This document shows, one piece after another, positions 45,586 to 58,255 of a stretch of DNA of 64,000 bases. Source of the stretch: Echinococcus granulosus (taxonomy: Eukaryota > Platyhelminthes > Cestoda > Cyclophyllidea > Taeniidae); assembly GCF_000524195.1 (NCBI RefSeq), contig NW_020170399.1, forward strand, positions 793,758 through 857,757, given 5' to 3'. Made by a program: the position numbers and the translations under genes. The stretch's first letter is position 1; each line of letters begins with the position of its first letter. The notes below the pieces were generated by a model. It did not search any database. It was not told where the DNA came from and saw nothing but the letters and a program-made list of their open reading frames with translations.

Positions 45586-45774
45586 GCTTCCATTGTTTGC
45601 TTACTTCTGCATTTTGATCTCGAGGGCACTTAAGGCTCCACCTTAGCACTTCCTCTGGGCGGCGTGGCCCCGGCCCATACCGGCAGCAGTTCAGCCCTCT
45701 TGTACGTTGACAGTACATTATCTGACCTAGGAGCACGACTTCTTTCGACTTTGGGGAAGAACTGGGGCGCTACA
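45586..45774 (+). mobile_element. Solo TRIM-like LTR
   Basis: A full-length LTR of 189 bp, starting TGCTTCCATTG and ending GGGGCGCTACA, with the shared GAGGGCACTTAAGGCTCC block. No internal region follows. Confidence 0.65.
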
Positions 45775-45876
45775 ATCTCCTTCAAATTTCCTCTTCCTAT
45801 CCATCATGCGAGTAACGTAGTCTAGATTTAGCGTAGTTGTAGCGTCCTCCCTGAACATGTGACCAGCCAAAGCGGC

Positions 45877-46074
45877 ATGGTGGAAGATGCATTGCTGATG
45901 CATGGAAGAGCTGGGAGAATATTAGCACGGCTGGAGGGCCGTCGTGCAGGGGAGGAGTTCACTCTCAGCGACTCAACACCTGCGTGGCTAGACACAAAGT
46001 TAGAGGAAACACCAAATCAGCGCATGGTCATAAGTAAACTAACCCAGTCTCCAAGCAAACTCACATTTGATTAA
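45877..46074 (+). CDS. Small open frame, doubtful
   Basis: A frame of 65 codons starting MVEDALLMHGRAGRILARLE, with an even amino-acid composition and no low complexity. It lies about 100 bp after the solo LTR and shares no sequence with the TRIM interior I can align. No family recognised; it could be a chance frame. Confidence 0.2.
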   Translation: MVEDALLMHGRAGRILARLEGRRAGEEFTLSDSTPAWLDTKLEETPNQRMVISKLTQSPSKLTFD

Positions 46075-46315
46075 TTTTGCTGTGACAAGTAGATTTTAGA
46101 GGCTAATTTATGCGCACATCTATTTTAGTCACGTGTAAAGAGTGTCAGATGGGCAAAAAACTTTTGTATCTTCAATTCAATCAGGCTTTCAATACTATGG
46201 TTTGAAAATTTTATCTCTGATTTTTAAATGGGACATTTACAATGGCATATTTTCAGCCAGGGATGTTTGAAATAGTTAGTTATATCAGAAGGGTTAAAGT
46301 TGTGCAAATTCAAAC

Positions 46316-46519
46316 ATGACTTTGAATAACTATACAAGTAATTCAAATTTAAGTGCTTCAACGCTAGTTTATGAAATGTCTCCTGACCCACGCATATTCC
46401 AACGCATGAAACTGAGTGCCTCGGGGGGCAGGAGAGTCAGATTCAAAGAAATTCACGATGAGGCCTTCGAAATGGTGCCGCAATTTGAAGGGCATCTGCA
46501 ATGGGTAGCGTCAGGGTAA
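46316..46519 (+). CDS. Small 67-residue open frame with an RVxF motif
   Basis: ATG-initiated and intronless. The second half reads RRVRFKEIHDEAFEM, a match to the RVxF docking motif of protein phosphatase 1 partners (basic residues, then R-V-x-F, then acidic). The rest is Ser/Asn-rich. Such motifs occur by chance, so the gene call is weak. It lies between the two four-helix genes. Confidence 0.3.
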   Translation: MTLNNYTSNSNLSASTLVYEMSPDPRIFQRMKLSASGGRRVRFKEIHDEAFEMVPQFEGHLQWVASG

Positions 46520-48370
46520 AAAATGCAGTCAGGACTCTAAAAAAAAGGAGCAGCACTGCTGCAGCTGAAGCCCTTCTCCCCAGGGAACTTCAACTCATAC
46601 AATTGCTACATTGCTATAAGGTGTCACCAAGCGACTTTTGGCCCTATTGCATGACAACTTTCTTGCCTTTTCCTTAAAAAAACTTTTCTACCTTCGGTAT
46701 TCCTTCAAATATAACCGTATTATTTAATATTTTTCAAAGGAATTACACAATGGTATTTGACTAGGGTAAAACTCACAAATGGTCGTCTTGCTTGTGCCGC
46801 TTTCAATAAATTCGATCCACTCTTCCTCACATTCACCATAAATTTTTGCAACTTTTGTAAACTGTGATGCAGTGCATTCTAATCATTCTACGACACGGTT
46901 CCGAACAGTCAAAAACGTACTGTCGGTGGGGAATTCCTGCATGCATTTTTTACCGTCGCTTACTTTCCAACTTTCTATATTCTCTTACAGACTGCGGCGT
47001 GTTAGCAGTTAGTACTTTCAAACGCAAGGGGTAAACTGAGCTTCTTAATAAATTCTGTTAAACCACGAAAACACCTCCTCCCTACATTCTTGAAGTTTGC
47101 ATAAAGTACTCTTTGCAAGCGTCGAATGTTTTTTCTGGTGTTGAAGCAAGCGAAGGCGGAGTAATGGCCCATTATTTCACACAACTTTCCCTCTCATGTA
47201 GGCACTTCCCATTCTTAAGTTGGTGAAACCCGCCTAATCAGAAGTGGCATATAAAATGTGCATGGGCGCCATCACATTGCTGACACATTGCTTTAGATTA
47301 ATATCAACAACTTCTCCGAATCCGTTTGCAGGTCTGACTAATAAAGTAGTATTTGTCATGGATCATGTGTTACTTGTAAAATTTCACAAATGGTAACTTA
47401 CAGCCGACAGACCTAACCTGAAGGTCTGTGGACGAGAACAAAGCACTCTCACAGATTGCGACCCCTAACGGAGTGGCTACGGGGAGAAATACGAACTACA
47501 GTGACTAACCTCAAAATGCGGGCTACAGTCAGTCTCCGAGTCCTAAATTTGCCAACTAAAGGCGTTTCGTGTGTGCCTCCATGCGTGTGTATGATCGTGT
47601 TTGTGGTGGGTGAAAGTGAAATCGAGCCAATGGAATTGACGGCCTGAGTGTCACCTATGCCATCTGAAATGGTGGCTGCCTAGTGAAGCGCACAGCATAT
47701 TGCAGTGATTGCCAGCACCATGCTGGTATCAGGGGCCGAGAGAAAAGGACAATTAAACTGGAGACATTGTAAGGTGATATGGACGTGATTCACGCGGTGT
47801 AATGTGACCCGACAAAATGTGTGAAAAGTTCCAACAGGAAGCAATTGATTAGGTCGAGAGAGATAACCTATTCTGAGCTTACTCATTTGGAGGTGGGACT
47901 AAGGCCAATCGTGTTCGCGTTTCCAAGTGAAGGAGTAGGCTCGTAATTCATAACTAAACATTGCAAAATTTATGCAAACCGAATGATCTCGTCCACTTAC
48001 CTGAATTTCCTTATATGTTAGCCAATGTGACTTTAAAGTTAATGCCAAACTGAGATCTTGGTAGCATTTGACATTGAGAATTAAAAAATATCATTTTTTA
48101 GTAATACTTTGATTTGAACCAAATCAGCCTACTCTAAATCAAACTTTACTTCAGTTTTTTTGGGTCTCCTTACAGCTTGAATTATGCTTAAAAGACACCT
48201 CAAATTGACAATTGTGGGAGAATCCCTCCACTGCTGCTTCACAGGGCTACCCAAACCGGTTAACCCACGCTCTGCTTACGTTAATCACACCTCCAATCTC
48301 GCTTCTAAAAGATGAAGTGTTAAGATCGGCGAGGGATTGGTGGAGAGACAGTAGGATCAAGGTAAGACAC

Positions 48371-48417
48371 TCATCTGCAAACGCAGATGAGCTCACACAC
48401 ACACACACACACACACA
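48371..48417. repeat. Perfect 8-bp-stem hairpin followed by a CA repeat
   Basis: TCATCTGC and GCAGATGA, separated by 4 bases (48371-48390), form an inverted repeat; a 12-unit CA run follows at 48394-48417. Confidence 0.8.
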
Positions 48418-48527
48418 GTAGCACGCCATTGTGTGCACCCAACAGCCAATAGGACGTGCCAGCCTGTTGACATGAGCCACCAAGTCAAGCAACGAGTAGG
48501 CACTGCTGAAGACCACAGACCCGGAGC

Positions 48528-48944
48528 ATGCAAGATCTCAGCGCTCTTACCATTCCACTGAGCTGCCTTGCTATCGGCCTCTGTGTGGCAAGCCTGGTGG
48601 TGCCCTACTGGAATTGCGGTGGCTTCTTCACCACCTGCGTCTTCACAATCATCCACCTAGTGGTGATGGGCCTGCTTCTGGGCGGTCTGGTGATTTTTGC
48701 TTTGGTTTTCCTGATAGACCTATTCAAGACCTGCCGAAATTCCTGGATCCCCGATCCCTTGTGCAATTCCTGCAAAGTCCTCCTGGCCGCAGTGGGTGCC
48801 GCATGTCTCCTGGGTGGGAATCTCCTCTATGCTGCCATATACATCAAGTCCACGTCCTACATAATGTCCTTCGCTGGATCCGTCGTAGCTGTTCATGTGG
48901 TTCTGATATCCCTATTCTCTAGTAAATGTTTACAAGGCCAATAA
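48528..48944 (+). CDS. Single-exon four-helix membrane protein, copy 2
   Basis: 138 residues, intronless, with four hydrophobic helices at the same positions as the gene at 44091. It shares WNCGGFFTTC, LGGL/GGM, the Cys-rich loop with W-x-PDPLC, GAACLLGGNLLYAA, VVAVHVVL and the terminal SKC. About half the residues are identical by eye. Upstream is a CA microsatellite and no TATA box. It is a tandem duplicate 4 kb from copy 1 in the same orientation. Family not recognised; a claudin/PMP22-like tetraspan is the nearest guess. Confidence 0.75.
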   Translation: MQDLSALTIPLSCLAIGLCVASLVVPYWNCGGFFTTCVFTIIHLVVMGLLLGGLVIFALVFLIDLFKTCRNSWIPDPLCNSCKVLLAAVGAACLLGGNLLYAAIYIKSTSYIMSFAGSVVAVHVVLISLFSSKCLQGQ

Positions 48945-50054
48945 GATTTACAGAAGGTGACTTCTAGCATTGTACGCCATGTATAAATCGTCGTTATTTT
49001 GCTCTGCCTTTGTAATTTCGTTTTACTTGAACAATATTTATGCTTATCAATTTAGGCTGAATTCACACTAGCCAAATAATAATCGCTGAATTTAATGCGT
49101 TTTTAAATCTTATGAAAATTCTGCTCCTTCCTCCCTAGGGAGGGAGAAAGGTTTGATCCGACAAAAGGGTTTTTTCTCGGGAGTAAGAATATGTCACTGC
49201 ATAGGGTGATTTGAATGAAAGGTTGTAGATCAGGCAGATAGTTATGTTTTTAAAAGCTTTTAGTGACTTTTGCTACGCAAATGAGTCCTATTATAAGGGA
49301 CAAGAAAAAATGTTAGTTTGAATAAAAATGCTTCAGTTTCAATTGGTGTGATGCATAACACCCACTCAAGTAAATCCAAAGTTTGGCAAAAGCAGGCGCT
49401 TCAGTGGATGCAGTAGACGACAAATAAGAATTGACTTCAAAAGAGTCTGATTTCAACATGAGAAGTTGAGTAACTACATTGCATGTCTGAACACAGCAAC
49501 AGCGAAATGAGTGTAGTTGATGCGAGTATGCTCCCGGAACCGTCAACGCGCAACTACATTACTTAATCCACCAGAGACATAGGAGTACCCTAAATAGAAT
49601 GTATGTGTGGGAGATAATCCGAATGAATTTATGCTGCATCAAGATTTGGGTTGATTTTGTATTTAAGGCCATGGAAAAGGATGGTAATTCAGATACATTG
49701 TCCTTCGGCGATTACTATCGTTGAAATAAATCGTGTGCTGTGAGGAGCAAGAATGCCTTAAATGAAGCAGAGTTTAGTGTAAACGCCTGAAAAACATCAA
49801 CAACTAGATGCAGTGTTGAAAGCATGCAAAATTGGTTGATCACAGAGAGAATGCGGCAGAGGATCAGTCAGCAGTAGCGATAGTTCTTCAAGTGAGTGTA
49901 GAGAGGGATCGCCTTTAGTCGCTCTAGTGTCCGGAAAATCAGAAGCTGGGGACTTTATCAACAGTGAAAATTCCAAATTGTCAAAAATACATAATTTATT
50001 TTTATGAGTAAAATTTATGTTTAACCATAAACTGCATTCAAGTTTTAAAAGGTT

Positions 50055-50204
50055 TGAAATACTTTGATTATTTGTTATATCCTCGTTTTACTTCCGCTGG
50101 GCTATGGCAGCAGTAATCCTCTAGCCCCTTGTACCTTAGACATCCGTTTTCTGCTCAAGTATTATTACCTCTTTTTTACTTCATTGAAGACTTAAGGTGC
50201 TACA
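50055..50204 (+). mobile_element. Solo TRIM-like LTR
   Basis: About 150 bp, starting TGAAATACTTTGATTATTTG and ending TTAAGGTGCTACA, aligning throughout to the 3' LTR at 54.3 kb. Confidence 0.7.
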
Positions 50205-51020
50205 GATAAGCGTCCCACTTTAATTTTTATACATTTATTTAACCGACATTCCGAAACAGCATTTAATAAATTAATTAATGAGATCCATTCATGTGACCCA
50301 GCGGTCACTTTTTGACACTAGTCTTGCTGTACCCACTTTTCTTACCCAGAAGTGAGTCAGTCCCATTGAAAAGTTCCTGCATGGCGCAAACGAAGGTGCT
50401 GCTTCTAACAAATAAGTTATAAACCCATCTTGTGGTGAATTCGTACGCTCGAGGTGAGAGCTAGGTCCACTTTTAATCCTGCAGACAAGAGTAGAATCTA
50501 TCTAGTTGATGCATGTGTCAATGCCATGTTAAATGAGGTATTCTACGAAAAAAGCGTCGAATTATTCCAAATGCAAAGTTCTTCTTTAACCCCACCCGGC
50601 TCCGGTTCACTTTTCTGACTCTAAATGAGGGATTAATAAGTTTTTATGAATTAAAAAGTCGCATTTTAACTACTTGTAAATGACCTCCCAGAATTGGGCT
50701 AAGAAATGAAATATTTTTATCAACAGCAGAATCCTATCTAAAAAATAAGGCATTTTTCCAATGGATAAAACCTTATGAAATGGAGTTTGTTTTTCACTCT
50801 TGACATACTTCAAATAGAAAACAGCATGCAGGTGATCGCTTTATAGATAAAGTTTCCTGTTAGTCCAAAATGAAGTCTCGTTTCACTATTAAGTATGTGC
50901 TCAGTAGAAACACGAAACATTTTGAAATTGATCTTACTAATTTAACATCAGCTAAAGGCAATAAAACAGGGGTAATGTGCTTGAGATCCCCTTAATATGA
51001 AGCTGAAAATGTCACGAAAC

Positions 51021-51140
51021 TGTAGCGCCCCGAGACACTCTTAAAAACACAATACCAGGAAAGAATACGAATTGCCGACGTATAGAGGGGCTACGGGGCT
51101 ACTGACATAGCTCCGAGGCCATGCCACTCAGCGATAGTTC
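51021..51140 (-). mobile_element. TRIM-like LTR, truncated
   Basis: Minus-strand LTR end TGTAGCGCCCCGAGAC, followed by the shared CGACGTATAGAGGGGCTAC block, fading near 51140. Confidence 0.65.
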
Positions 51141-51866
51141 ACTGACGGAGTCTCAGTTGCCCTTAAAACCAAGTCAAAGAATTAAATAAATAGTTTAATC
51201 TTATTCGTTTTTCAAAAAATTTTCATCCTTATGTTATTATTTACGTTAAGTCGGGTATCGTGCTTAAACCGACTACCTTAAAAATTTTGGGTTCAAGTCT
51301 CCCAAGGCGCTTTTGAAATCCGTCCTCATGACCCACGCACGATGCCGACAGATCGGATGTACACCAACCGACAGAAAGGAGCGTTGAGATAAATAGAATG
51401 CACTTCCGAGTCCACAACGTGCTCCGGAAACAACAGACTAGAGGCAATAAAAAGCCCACGCGTATACCCGCGTTATTAGACAACCACCCATGCTGGGTAA
51501 TTACCTGTAAACTAGAAAACGTGCCGTTTTATGTGTAAAATGCATCCTTTTCCACTGTCACCCCACTTATTCGCAGCACTTAATAAGACGTCAAATTTTA
51601 TTCGAAATGTCACTTTGGTTTTACCAAGCAAAGGTGAGAAGTGTACGGTTTTTCTGGTGACAAGCAGCGCATTAAATCGAATATAATTTGAGTATCCTGA
51701 GGACACAAAGTAAGTGGATTTTTTTGTACGGTTTGTGACTGTTGAAAAAATTTTAAATATACTTAGTATAAATTTTGGCGCCAATGATATGCATGGCAGG
51801 AAGGTTTGGCGTCGTATGGAGACGCAGTGCGATGAAATAAGATTTCAAAGGAACCTCTTCCAGTGC

Positions 51867-52053
51867 TGTAATGCTTTGGCTGTTTATTTAACTCCCAGTT
51901 TTGGTAGAGGAACACTTTGGGTCTCCGCCGGGTGGCTTAGTCTCCAGGCCATGCAAATAGCTCCCAAGTCCTTCCGAATGTCCACAGTACAAATTCTGCT
52001 CAAGTATTTATTGTCTTCTTTCGCCTTTGAGAAGGTCTCGGGGTGCTGGTACA
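51867..52053 (+). mobile_element. Solo TRIM-like LTR
   Basis: About 187 bp, from TGTAATGCTTTGGCTG to GGTGCTGGTACA, aligning to the other plus-strand LTRs. An open frame over it (51714-52094) is a chance frame. Confidence 0.65.
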
Positions 52054-53514
52054 CCCTTAAGATGATTGTAGGCGTCTTCATGCTTCAACCATAAAAGAAA
52101 TTTGTAATGGAGTTAAGACATATATGGGAAGGCAACTAATAAAAAAACGTAGTTGGCCGAATTTTGTTGATAGGGTAGTTTTCTAAGAAATATATTTTTT
52201 CAGTTTAGTCTCAAAATAGAGAGTAACGAGGGACTAGAAGAATTTGTTGTTTCTACTTTATTTATTCTTAATTTGAATAAATACAGCAATGACTCGTTTG
52301 ATGTTGAATGGGGTCAATGAATGAGTTGGAGAGCCGTACGCACTTTCAAATATCCCTTTAACGATGAAAGCTACCCCATCACACTGGAATTAGACAAATA
52401 AGTCCTATTATGGAGAGTCAGAATATCTTGTACCAAAGTGGCTCTATTACTCAGTTCAAAGCATTCAAGTACAAATGAAGAACTTGGGCCATTCCATGAT
52501 CCGTAAACGAAACAGCTTCCATGGTCATGCTTCGCCCATTTTTTTGAGAGGTCTACAATTTCGATAACAGTACCTGAATCCTAGATGAGGCAGCATAAAA
52601 TAAGCTACAGAGGGCCACTTCGTCAAGCTGTGGCATATTTTGGAACCGATAGATGGGGATAATTATCTAGTAGCCAAACGGAGTGGACACTATATCATTG
52701 AAGTTTTAGGTAAAAGAGCTTAATACATAACAGCTAAAATTCAAACAAGTATGATGGAATAATTTACTTCTACTATTAAGGAAACTCTTCACGATGCACA
52801 GGGTGTTCCGAGTGATGCGGATTTTTGCCACATTTCCTTTTTACTTCCCCCAATTCCATCTGCATAATTCATTACTGCCGATTTAGTGTTCTTTGTTTAT
52901 TGCAGGTCAACTTTCCAAATTGCAGGCACTTTTGAGACCCGATTTACGAGATGGAGATATTTACAAGCAACGCCTTTAATTTCGCCCTTAAGCAGATTGC
53001 TAATTACTTGCAGTCAACAAAGTGTGTTTACATTTAATTTAAATATGTAGTTGGAGGCATAATAATGAATGAAGGGATGACTGAGACAACAGTATGTACG
53101 ACTTTGTATTCGAGACAAGCTAAAGTACTGTGGGAGAATATGTACTATTAATGTACGGGTGGGGGGGGGGGGGGGTGAGAGCCGGGATCCCGCTACCATG
53201 GCCCGAAGGCTACGCGTCATGGCGATCGTACAGTCTAACCAGACTTCAGGGTCGGTGGAGTTAAACAAATTAGCAAATCACTGCAATATCCATAAACAAA
53301 AACTAATATATTGGTTTGTGTTGAAAATAGTACCTATTACAGACGTTTACAAACACCCTCCAATTTTCAATGAATATCATCCTTTAGAAGAATGAAATGA
53401 AAAAATTCTTTGCTCAAGTGCAATGCACTTGAAGCATTCTGGATTTGTAACTTTTACTAAGCACATGAAATAGGTGGTAGAAAAATAAAGAAGTGAAATG
53501 AGTCTTTGAGTTTG

Positions 53515-54442
53515 GCACTGTATCTTCGCCTGGTGGGCTGGCATCCCGGCCGTACCAGCAGCCTCAAATTCCACGCATGTCGGTAGTGTATATTCTGTCC
53601 GTCTTCAGAGAAGTCTCAGGGCGCTACATTGGTGGCCGAGGAGAGTAAAATCAATCTTTAAGGGTGGAATGGAAGAAGTGCTTTTGCTACAGATGGGAGA
53701 TTGTTAATGCCCCATAACAAAAGGGATGAAAATGATGCCCGCCTTTGATAATTATTGTGGTTCCATGTTCGTAAGGAAAGCCATCAAAGAAATAAAGCAT
53801 AACTAGCTGTGGTCCATCTAAAAAATTACCGTGAAGACCCTACCTGCCGTACCTGTATGAAGACGTCGATTGTGATACCTCCTTCACCTCTCTACTAGCT
53901 GGATGGAACCCTGGTAGATATGGCTGGGCAGCTCGGGAGTGAAAACAACTTAGCAAGGAGAAATAGAAGCGGAACCCGATCATCACGGAGCTATGTTAAA
54001 CACCATCCTTTGTTACATGGCTCCAAATATGGGCCAGCGTTTTTACAACCAGCAATGACATACTTGATGGCCAGCATATCTCCTTGCTCCCCCCACCCCA
54101 TTCCAGCTCCCAAACAAGACGAAACTCCAGATCCGGTCAAGTATCTCCTTAGCTGCATGGAAGTTCGACGACTGGCACGGTTGTCTCGTAGGTGGCATTC
54201 TAACAGCACTGATAGTGTTGTGATAGCTGATGCGGCAGGATGACCAAGGGGAGCGCTGGAGACGATGCTCAAGGGAAGAGAGGAGCTATGCAATACGTTG
54301 GTTGTTTAACTCTCGCGTGTAGTAAAGGGGCCACTTTGGGTCCAGGCCAGTAGCTCCTCAGTCCTTCTGTACATCGGCAATACATATTATGTCCAAGTAT
54401 TATATCCTGTTTTCTCTTTAAGGAAGTCTCGGGGGAGCTACA
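53515..54442 (+). mobile_element. Near-complete TRIM-like element
   Basis: The 5' LTR (start diverged, about 53515) ends GCGCTACA at 53628. It is followed by the primer-binding-like TGGTGGCCGAGG at 53630-53641, an interior of about 640 bp, a purine tract (AAGGGAAGAGAGGAG) and a complete 154-bp 3' LTR (54289-54442, TGCAATAC to GAGCTACA). There is no protease, reverse transcriptase or integrase sequence, so it is non-autonomous. Its interior aligns with the elements at 2.1 kb and 58.3 kb. Confidence 0.8.
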
Positions 54443-55699
54443 ATTGCACCAAAACATTAATTGTGACGTTCCTATTACGATTATGCCAGATTTAGCTGAA
54501 TTCAGTTATGTAATTGATGGGTTCCCATCTAAAACGCTACCTCGTGTGAAAACCAACGCATAGCCTACAAACAATGACTATAATGGTAAGTTATAAATAG
54601 GAGGGATCATAAGGCCGAGAGCACTACATTTGCTGTCATACATAACAAATTAATTTATATGGCCTAAAATATACGCATGCATAGGTTAGAATTAAAAGCT
54701 TTTTTACGACAGACACTATCAAGCAAATTTAACCATGTGCCCAAACCTTTAGCTACTGCTACTATTAGTTTGACATGAGGGGAAGGGGAGGGTGAGGAGT
54801 AGGGTGATAACGCAGCAGCAAAGGGGAGTGGATACGATGTTCTTTTTAAATTGTTCAATACAAATTCACCACCATGGTGGTTTTAAAGAGGAATTCGATC
54901 AAGCATTGATAGTGGAAGTAAAAATAACTTTGGGTAACTTCAAGAAGTTAAGGGGAAGGCTTCGCGCCTGAACTTCGCGGGGATTAAAAGCCTGATTTTG
55001 GATACAAAGAGGTCTGAAAACTTAGCCATTATCCTTTATGCTTTAATGCGTGTATCAAATACTGTAATGGAGACGCAGAATCTGAATTTTCCATGATTTC
55101 TATGATTCCTATAACCTGAGATCAGGTTCAGTATTTTCTGTCAACCGAATTAAGTATGAAGAGGTGGTTTAAGGAAAGCCATTATGGTACGCAAAGGAAG
55201 AATTCAAATCATGCAAAATATCTCATTAAAATTCAGTCCACCCTGCAGGAAGCTGCTTCGTGACTTCATCTTAGAAATACTTAAATTCACGGTTATTGTA
55301 TACGCCCCAAGTTGTTGTTTTCAACAAATGTTTAATGGAAGGTGTTTCAGGAAAAATCTCTTCCTCTGCCTCAATGCCTAAACTGAAAGTCAAAACATGA
55401 AGGTATGTTCTTTACATTTACCCTTAATAATTCTTGTAATTTCTGAGCTTGGTTTCTATATGTGTGCCATCGAAATGCCAGACTAATTAATCATTCTGAC
55501 TGTGCAGTGAATCCAAATTGAATCGCATAGCAGTGAGTGAAGCCGTGAGCATTCAGTACAGTCGGCGTCATCTCGGTTTGACGGTAGATAAAGTATGGCT
55601 AATGATCTAGGAAACAAGTTAATCTTCTGTAAGGCGATTAAAACTAAGAGCTTAATGGATGGACACGTATGCATGTCATAGGTAGAGATTCATGCCAAT

Positions 55700-55800
55700 G
55701 TAGTAATTTCCTATTTCTACTCCGTTTTGGGCTGCGGCATGGCTATCCTAACAGCCTCCCAACTCTTTTGTACGTCAGTAAGATGGCTTACCCCACTGAT
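55700..55800 (+). mobile_element. TRIM-like LTR fragment
   Basis: Shares the TGGGCTGCGGCATGGCTATC and CTTTTGTACGTCAG blocks with other LTRs; ends not recognised. Confidence 0.45.
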
Positions 55801-56315
55801 TTGGCTTCGTACGATGTTGGGGGACCCTCACACCGCCGGCCTAGTTTCCTCGAACTACTAATGTCATTACTACTTAAGAATTGACCACAATTCTTCCCTG
55901 GTTCAATGTGAAATTCGCTAAGCATTTCAAAGTAATAATAAATGTGGTGACAAGACTCAAATGACGCGCTTACTGATGTATAATGATTTCTTAAGCAAAA
56001 TATTTAGCAGTTTATTTAATATACTCAGGCAGTTGAACAAGCAAACATGAAGTGGGGAACAAATTTTACATTAGTTAAATTAATTTAGTGGCAAAAATTT
56101 AGAGCGTTTTTTGTTGATTAAATAGCCTAAATATCACCCATAAGAGAGAAATTTGAATTTGAGCACACCCCAAGGACCACTCATTGCATTTATGCTCTGT
56201 GGTGGAACATAAGTATCGTAAACTAACATTTTGAGTGTGGTTAACACTTCCAATAAAAGTTTGTAACAATGAGGCAAATAGTAAACAATAATTCCGTGCT
56301 CTCCAATTCACCTCA

Positions 56316-56591
56316 CTGAAGGATGAAAGAATTAATAGGAGTTTGCTCATCCAAAGCTAGGCGTCGTCCATTCAACAATAGCACTAATATACAGACAATT
56401 AAGATGATATCAGTGCTATGGAGCATTCTAGCAGAAGCAAGATCCTCGTCACTTTGGCAGAATTTTGAGCCAGAGGTGAGCTGCTGCCTCAAATCGAAGT
56501 CGCGTTGAACAACTATCCTCCGGGCATTCGGTCGGCCGTCTAATCTGTTCAACATAGAGTGAAGGTAGGTGACAATAGTTGCGTCCTTCAT
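56316..56591 (-). CDS. Hypothetical small protein with one hydrophobic helix
   Basis: An ATG-initiated frame of 92 codons, MKDATIVTYLHSMLNRLDGR at the start and a hydrophobic stretch (IILIVCILVLLLNG) near residues 64-77. Composition is balanced, but there is no family match and no splice support. Treat as a doubtful gene in a gene-poor region. Confidence 0.25.
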
Positions 56592-57936
56592 GGTGTTTGC
56601 AGGGGTTTAGAGATCTGTGGGTACCATGCGATGAGTGAGCAGACTTAGAGTAAGGAAAACATTAACAGGTATTAAAGGCCAAGCTTCCCCAGTGGTAAAG
56701 ATATCGTCCCGGGATCTCCTCAATTTCATCAATGTGGTCACAGAGAAATCCATTGAATCGAATCATCATTAAAGGTGGAGAGCCGATTCATTTGTTCTTT
56801 ACGAAGTAAAAAAACGGGAATAGGAAGGATTGCTGAAGTAACTGTTATAATAACCACAAAACGGTTGCGAGAAAATAAAACAAGTTAGGAACGATTTCGG
56901 AGAGGATTAAAGTTGAACAAGATTGAAAAATTGTGCAGAAAAATCTGCAGTAAATCGCTACTTACCATTTAAATTGACAAAGTGGCTGAGTACATACCTC
57001 ACTTAACTTTGAAGCACTCAACATCCAGGACTGCCCAATTACGCAACCACCAGCTTGTCTACTGAAATGATTCCTACGTATTTTATGACACCTTAAAGGA
57101 TTAGCCCTGGTAACCGACTCTCAAGGAACCGGTCATGATTAAAGCGAATTTAAAATTAGTCTGTTTTAATATAGCCACATTTTTTGGATTTGAACGTGGG
57201 ACAACTAGGAGATAGATCCCCCCCATGGCTTGCGACTTATTCATTTAGTAGACGGACTAGCCGGACAACCTACTTTTTTAAGTTTTGTATCTTGTGAATA
57301 TTTAAGTAAGCAGACGTGAGGAATAGAGGAGGATGTACTCAGCGCCCCAGTGCGACGCGGTGTGTGCTGTTCATTTGTTATTTTTTACACATGGCTCCAT
57401 TTACCGGCCGTAAAAGCGCTGAACAATTCTACATGCATATTTAACTTGTGCGTGCCGATAGGGAGGCAATTTTCAGGTGCTACACTATAGTGCAATTGTA
57501 AACGTAAACTGAGTTCAACATTACTAAAAATACGCATTTTCAGAAATTATTACGAAAGAAGGGGCAGGGTTTTTTAGTTGTTCAGGTAAAATTGTTTGAA
57601 AGTAATCGAATGCGTGGGCGCATGAGGTTTTCGTTGAAGGCCACAAATATAAGAAATCCGCTTTCGATACATTTTATAGTACCACATAGCCTACTAGACG
57701 TCTCATTTAAAACAGCAAAACAATATTCTGCAGAATTAATCACTACGGTGTCGCAATACGCATAGAATAAAAAGCAGTTTCTTTAAAGACCAACCCCTTC
57801 CTGAAGGAAATGCGTTTATCAGAGTTTGCTAAATTCACAACTTGTATAACTTAATGGATTTAGCTTATTTCCAGAACAAGAAGAAACAAACATAATAATC
57901 TTAATATTCAAATTAATATATATATATATATATATA

Positions 57937-58036
57937 NNNNNNNNNNNNNNNNNNNNNNNNNNNNNNNNNNNNNNNNNNNNNNNNNNNNNNNNNNNNNNNN
58001 NNNNNNNNNNNNNNNNNNNNNNNNNNNNNNNNNNNN
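57937..58036. other. 100-N assembly gap after a TA repeat
   Basis: A TA dinucleotide run (about 57917-57936) ends at exactly 100 N, so the true length of the repeat is unknown. Confidence 0.95.
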
Positions 58037-58255
58037 TCATTGCAAACATAAGGGTTAATATAAGTAGGTCTGTAATACACATCCAGAATGTTGAAACGTG
58101 GGTTTTTATTACTATAAGTTTCAATCGCAAACTGCATGAAGATTTTAGCAAAGTTTACGTTTAATTACCACTTTGAGTCGAAACAAAGAATCAAAATGAT
58201 ATCTAATTTGTTCCAAAATAATAGGCTATTCACCTCTTGGATTCACCGTGGCCAC

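Larger units (their letters stand above)
44505..48527. other. Spacer between the two four-helix genes
   Basis: It holds a solo TRIM LTR (45586-45774), two small open frames (45862-46074 and 46316-46519), an 8-bp-stem hairpin next to a CA repeat (48371-48417), and otherwise AT-rich sequence without visible genes. Confidence 0.45.

Noticed and set aside
51240..51310. tRNA-like B box (GGTTCAAGTCTC)
   Set aside because: No cloverleaf or matching A box could be drawn; may be a tRNA-derived fragment.
51714..52094. 126-codon open frame on the plus strand
   Set aside because: Overlaps a solo TRIM-like LTR and has no motif.
57185..57250. Perfect B-box-like GTTCAAATCC on the minus strand
   Set aside because: The acceptor and anticodon stems do not pair; not supported as a tRNA gene. 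A tRNA-derived SINE remnant remains possible.
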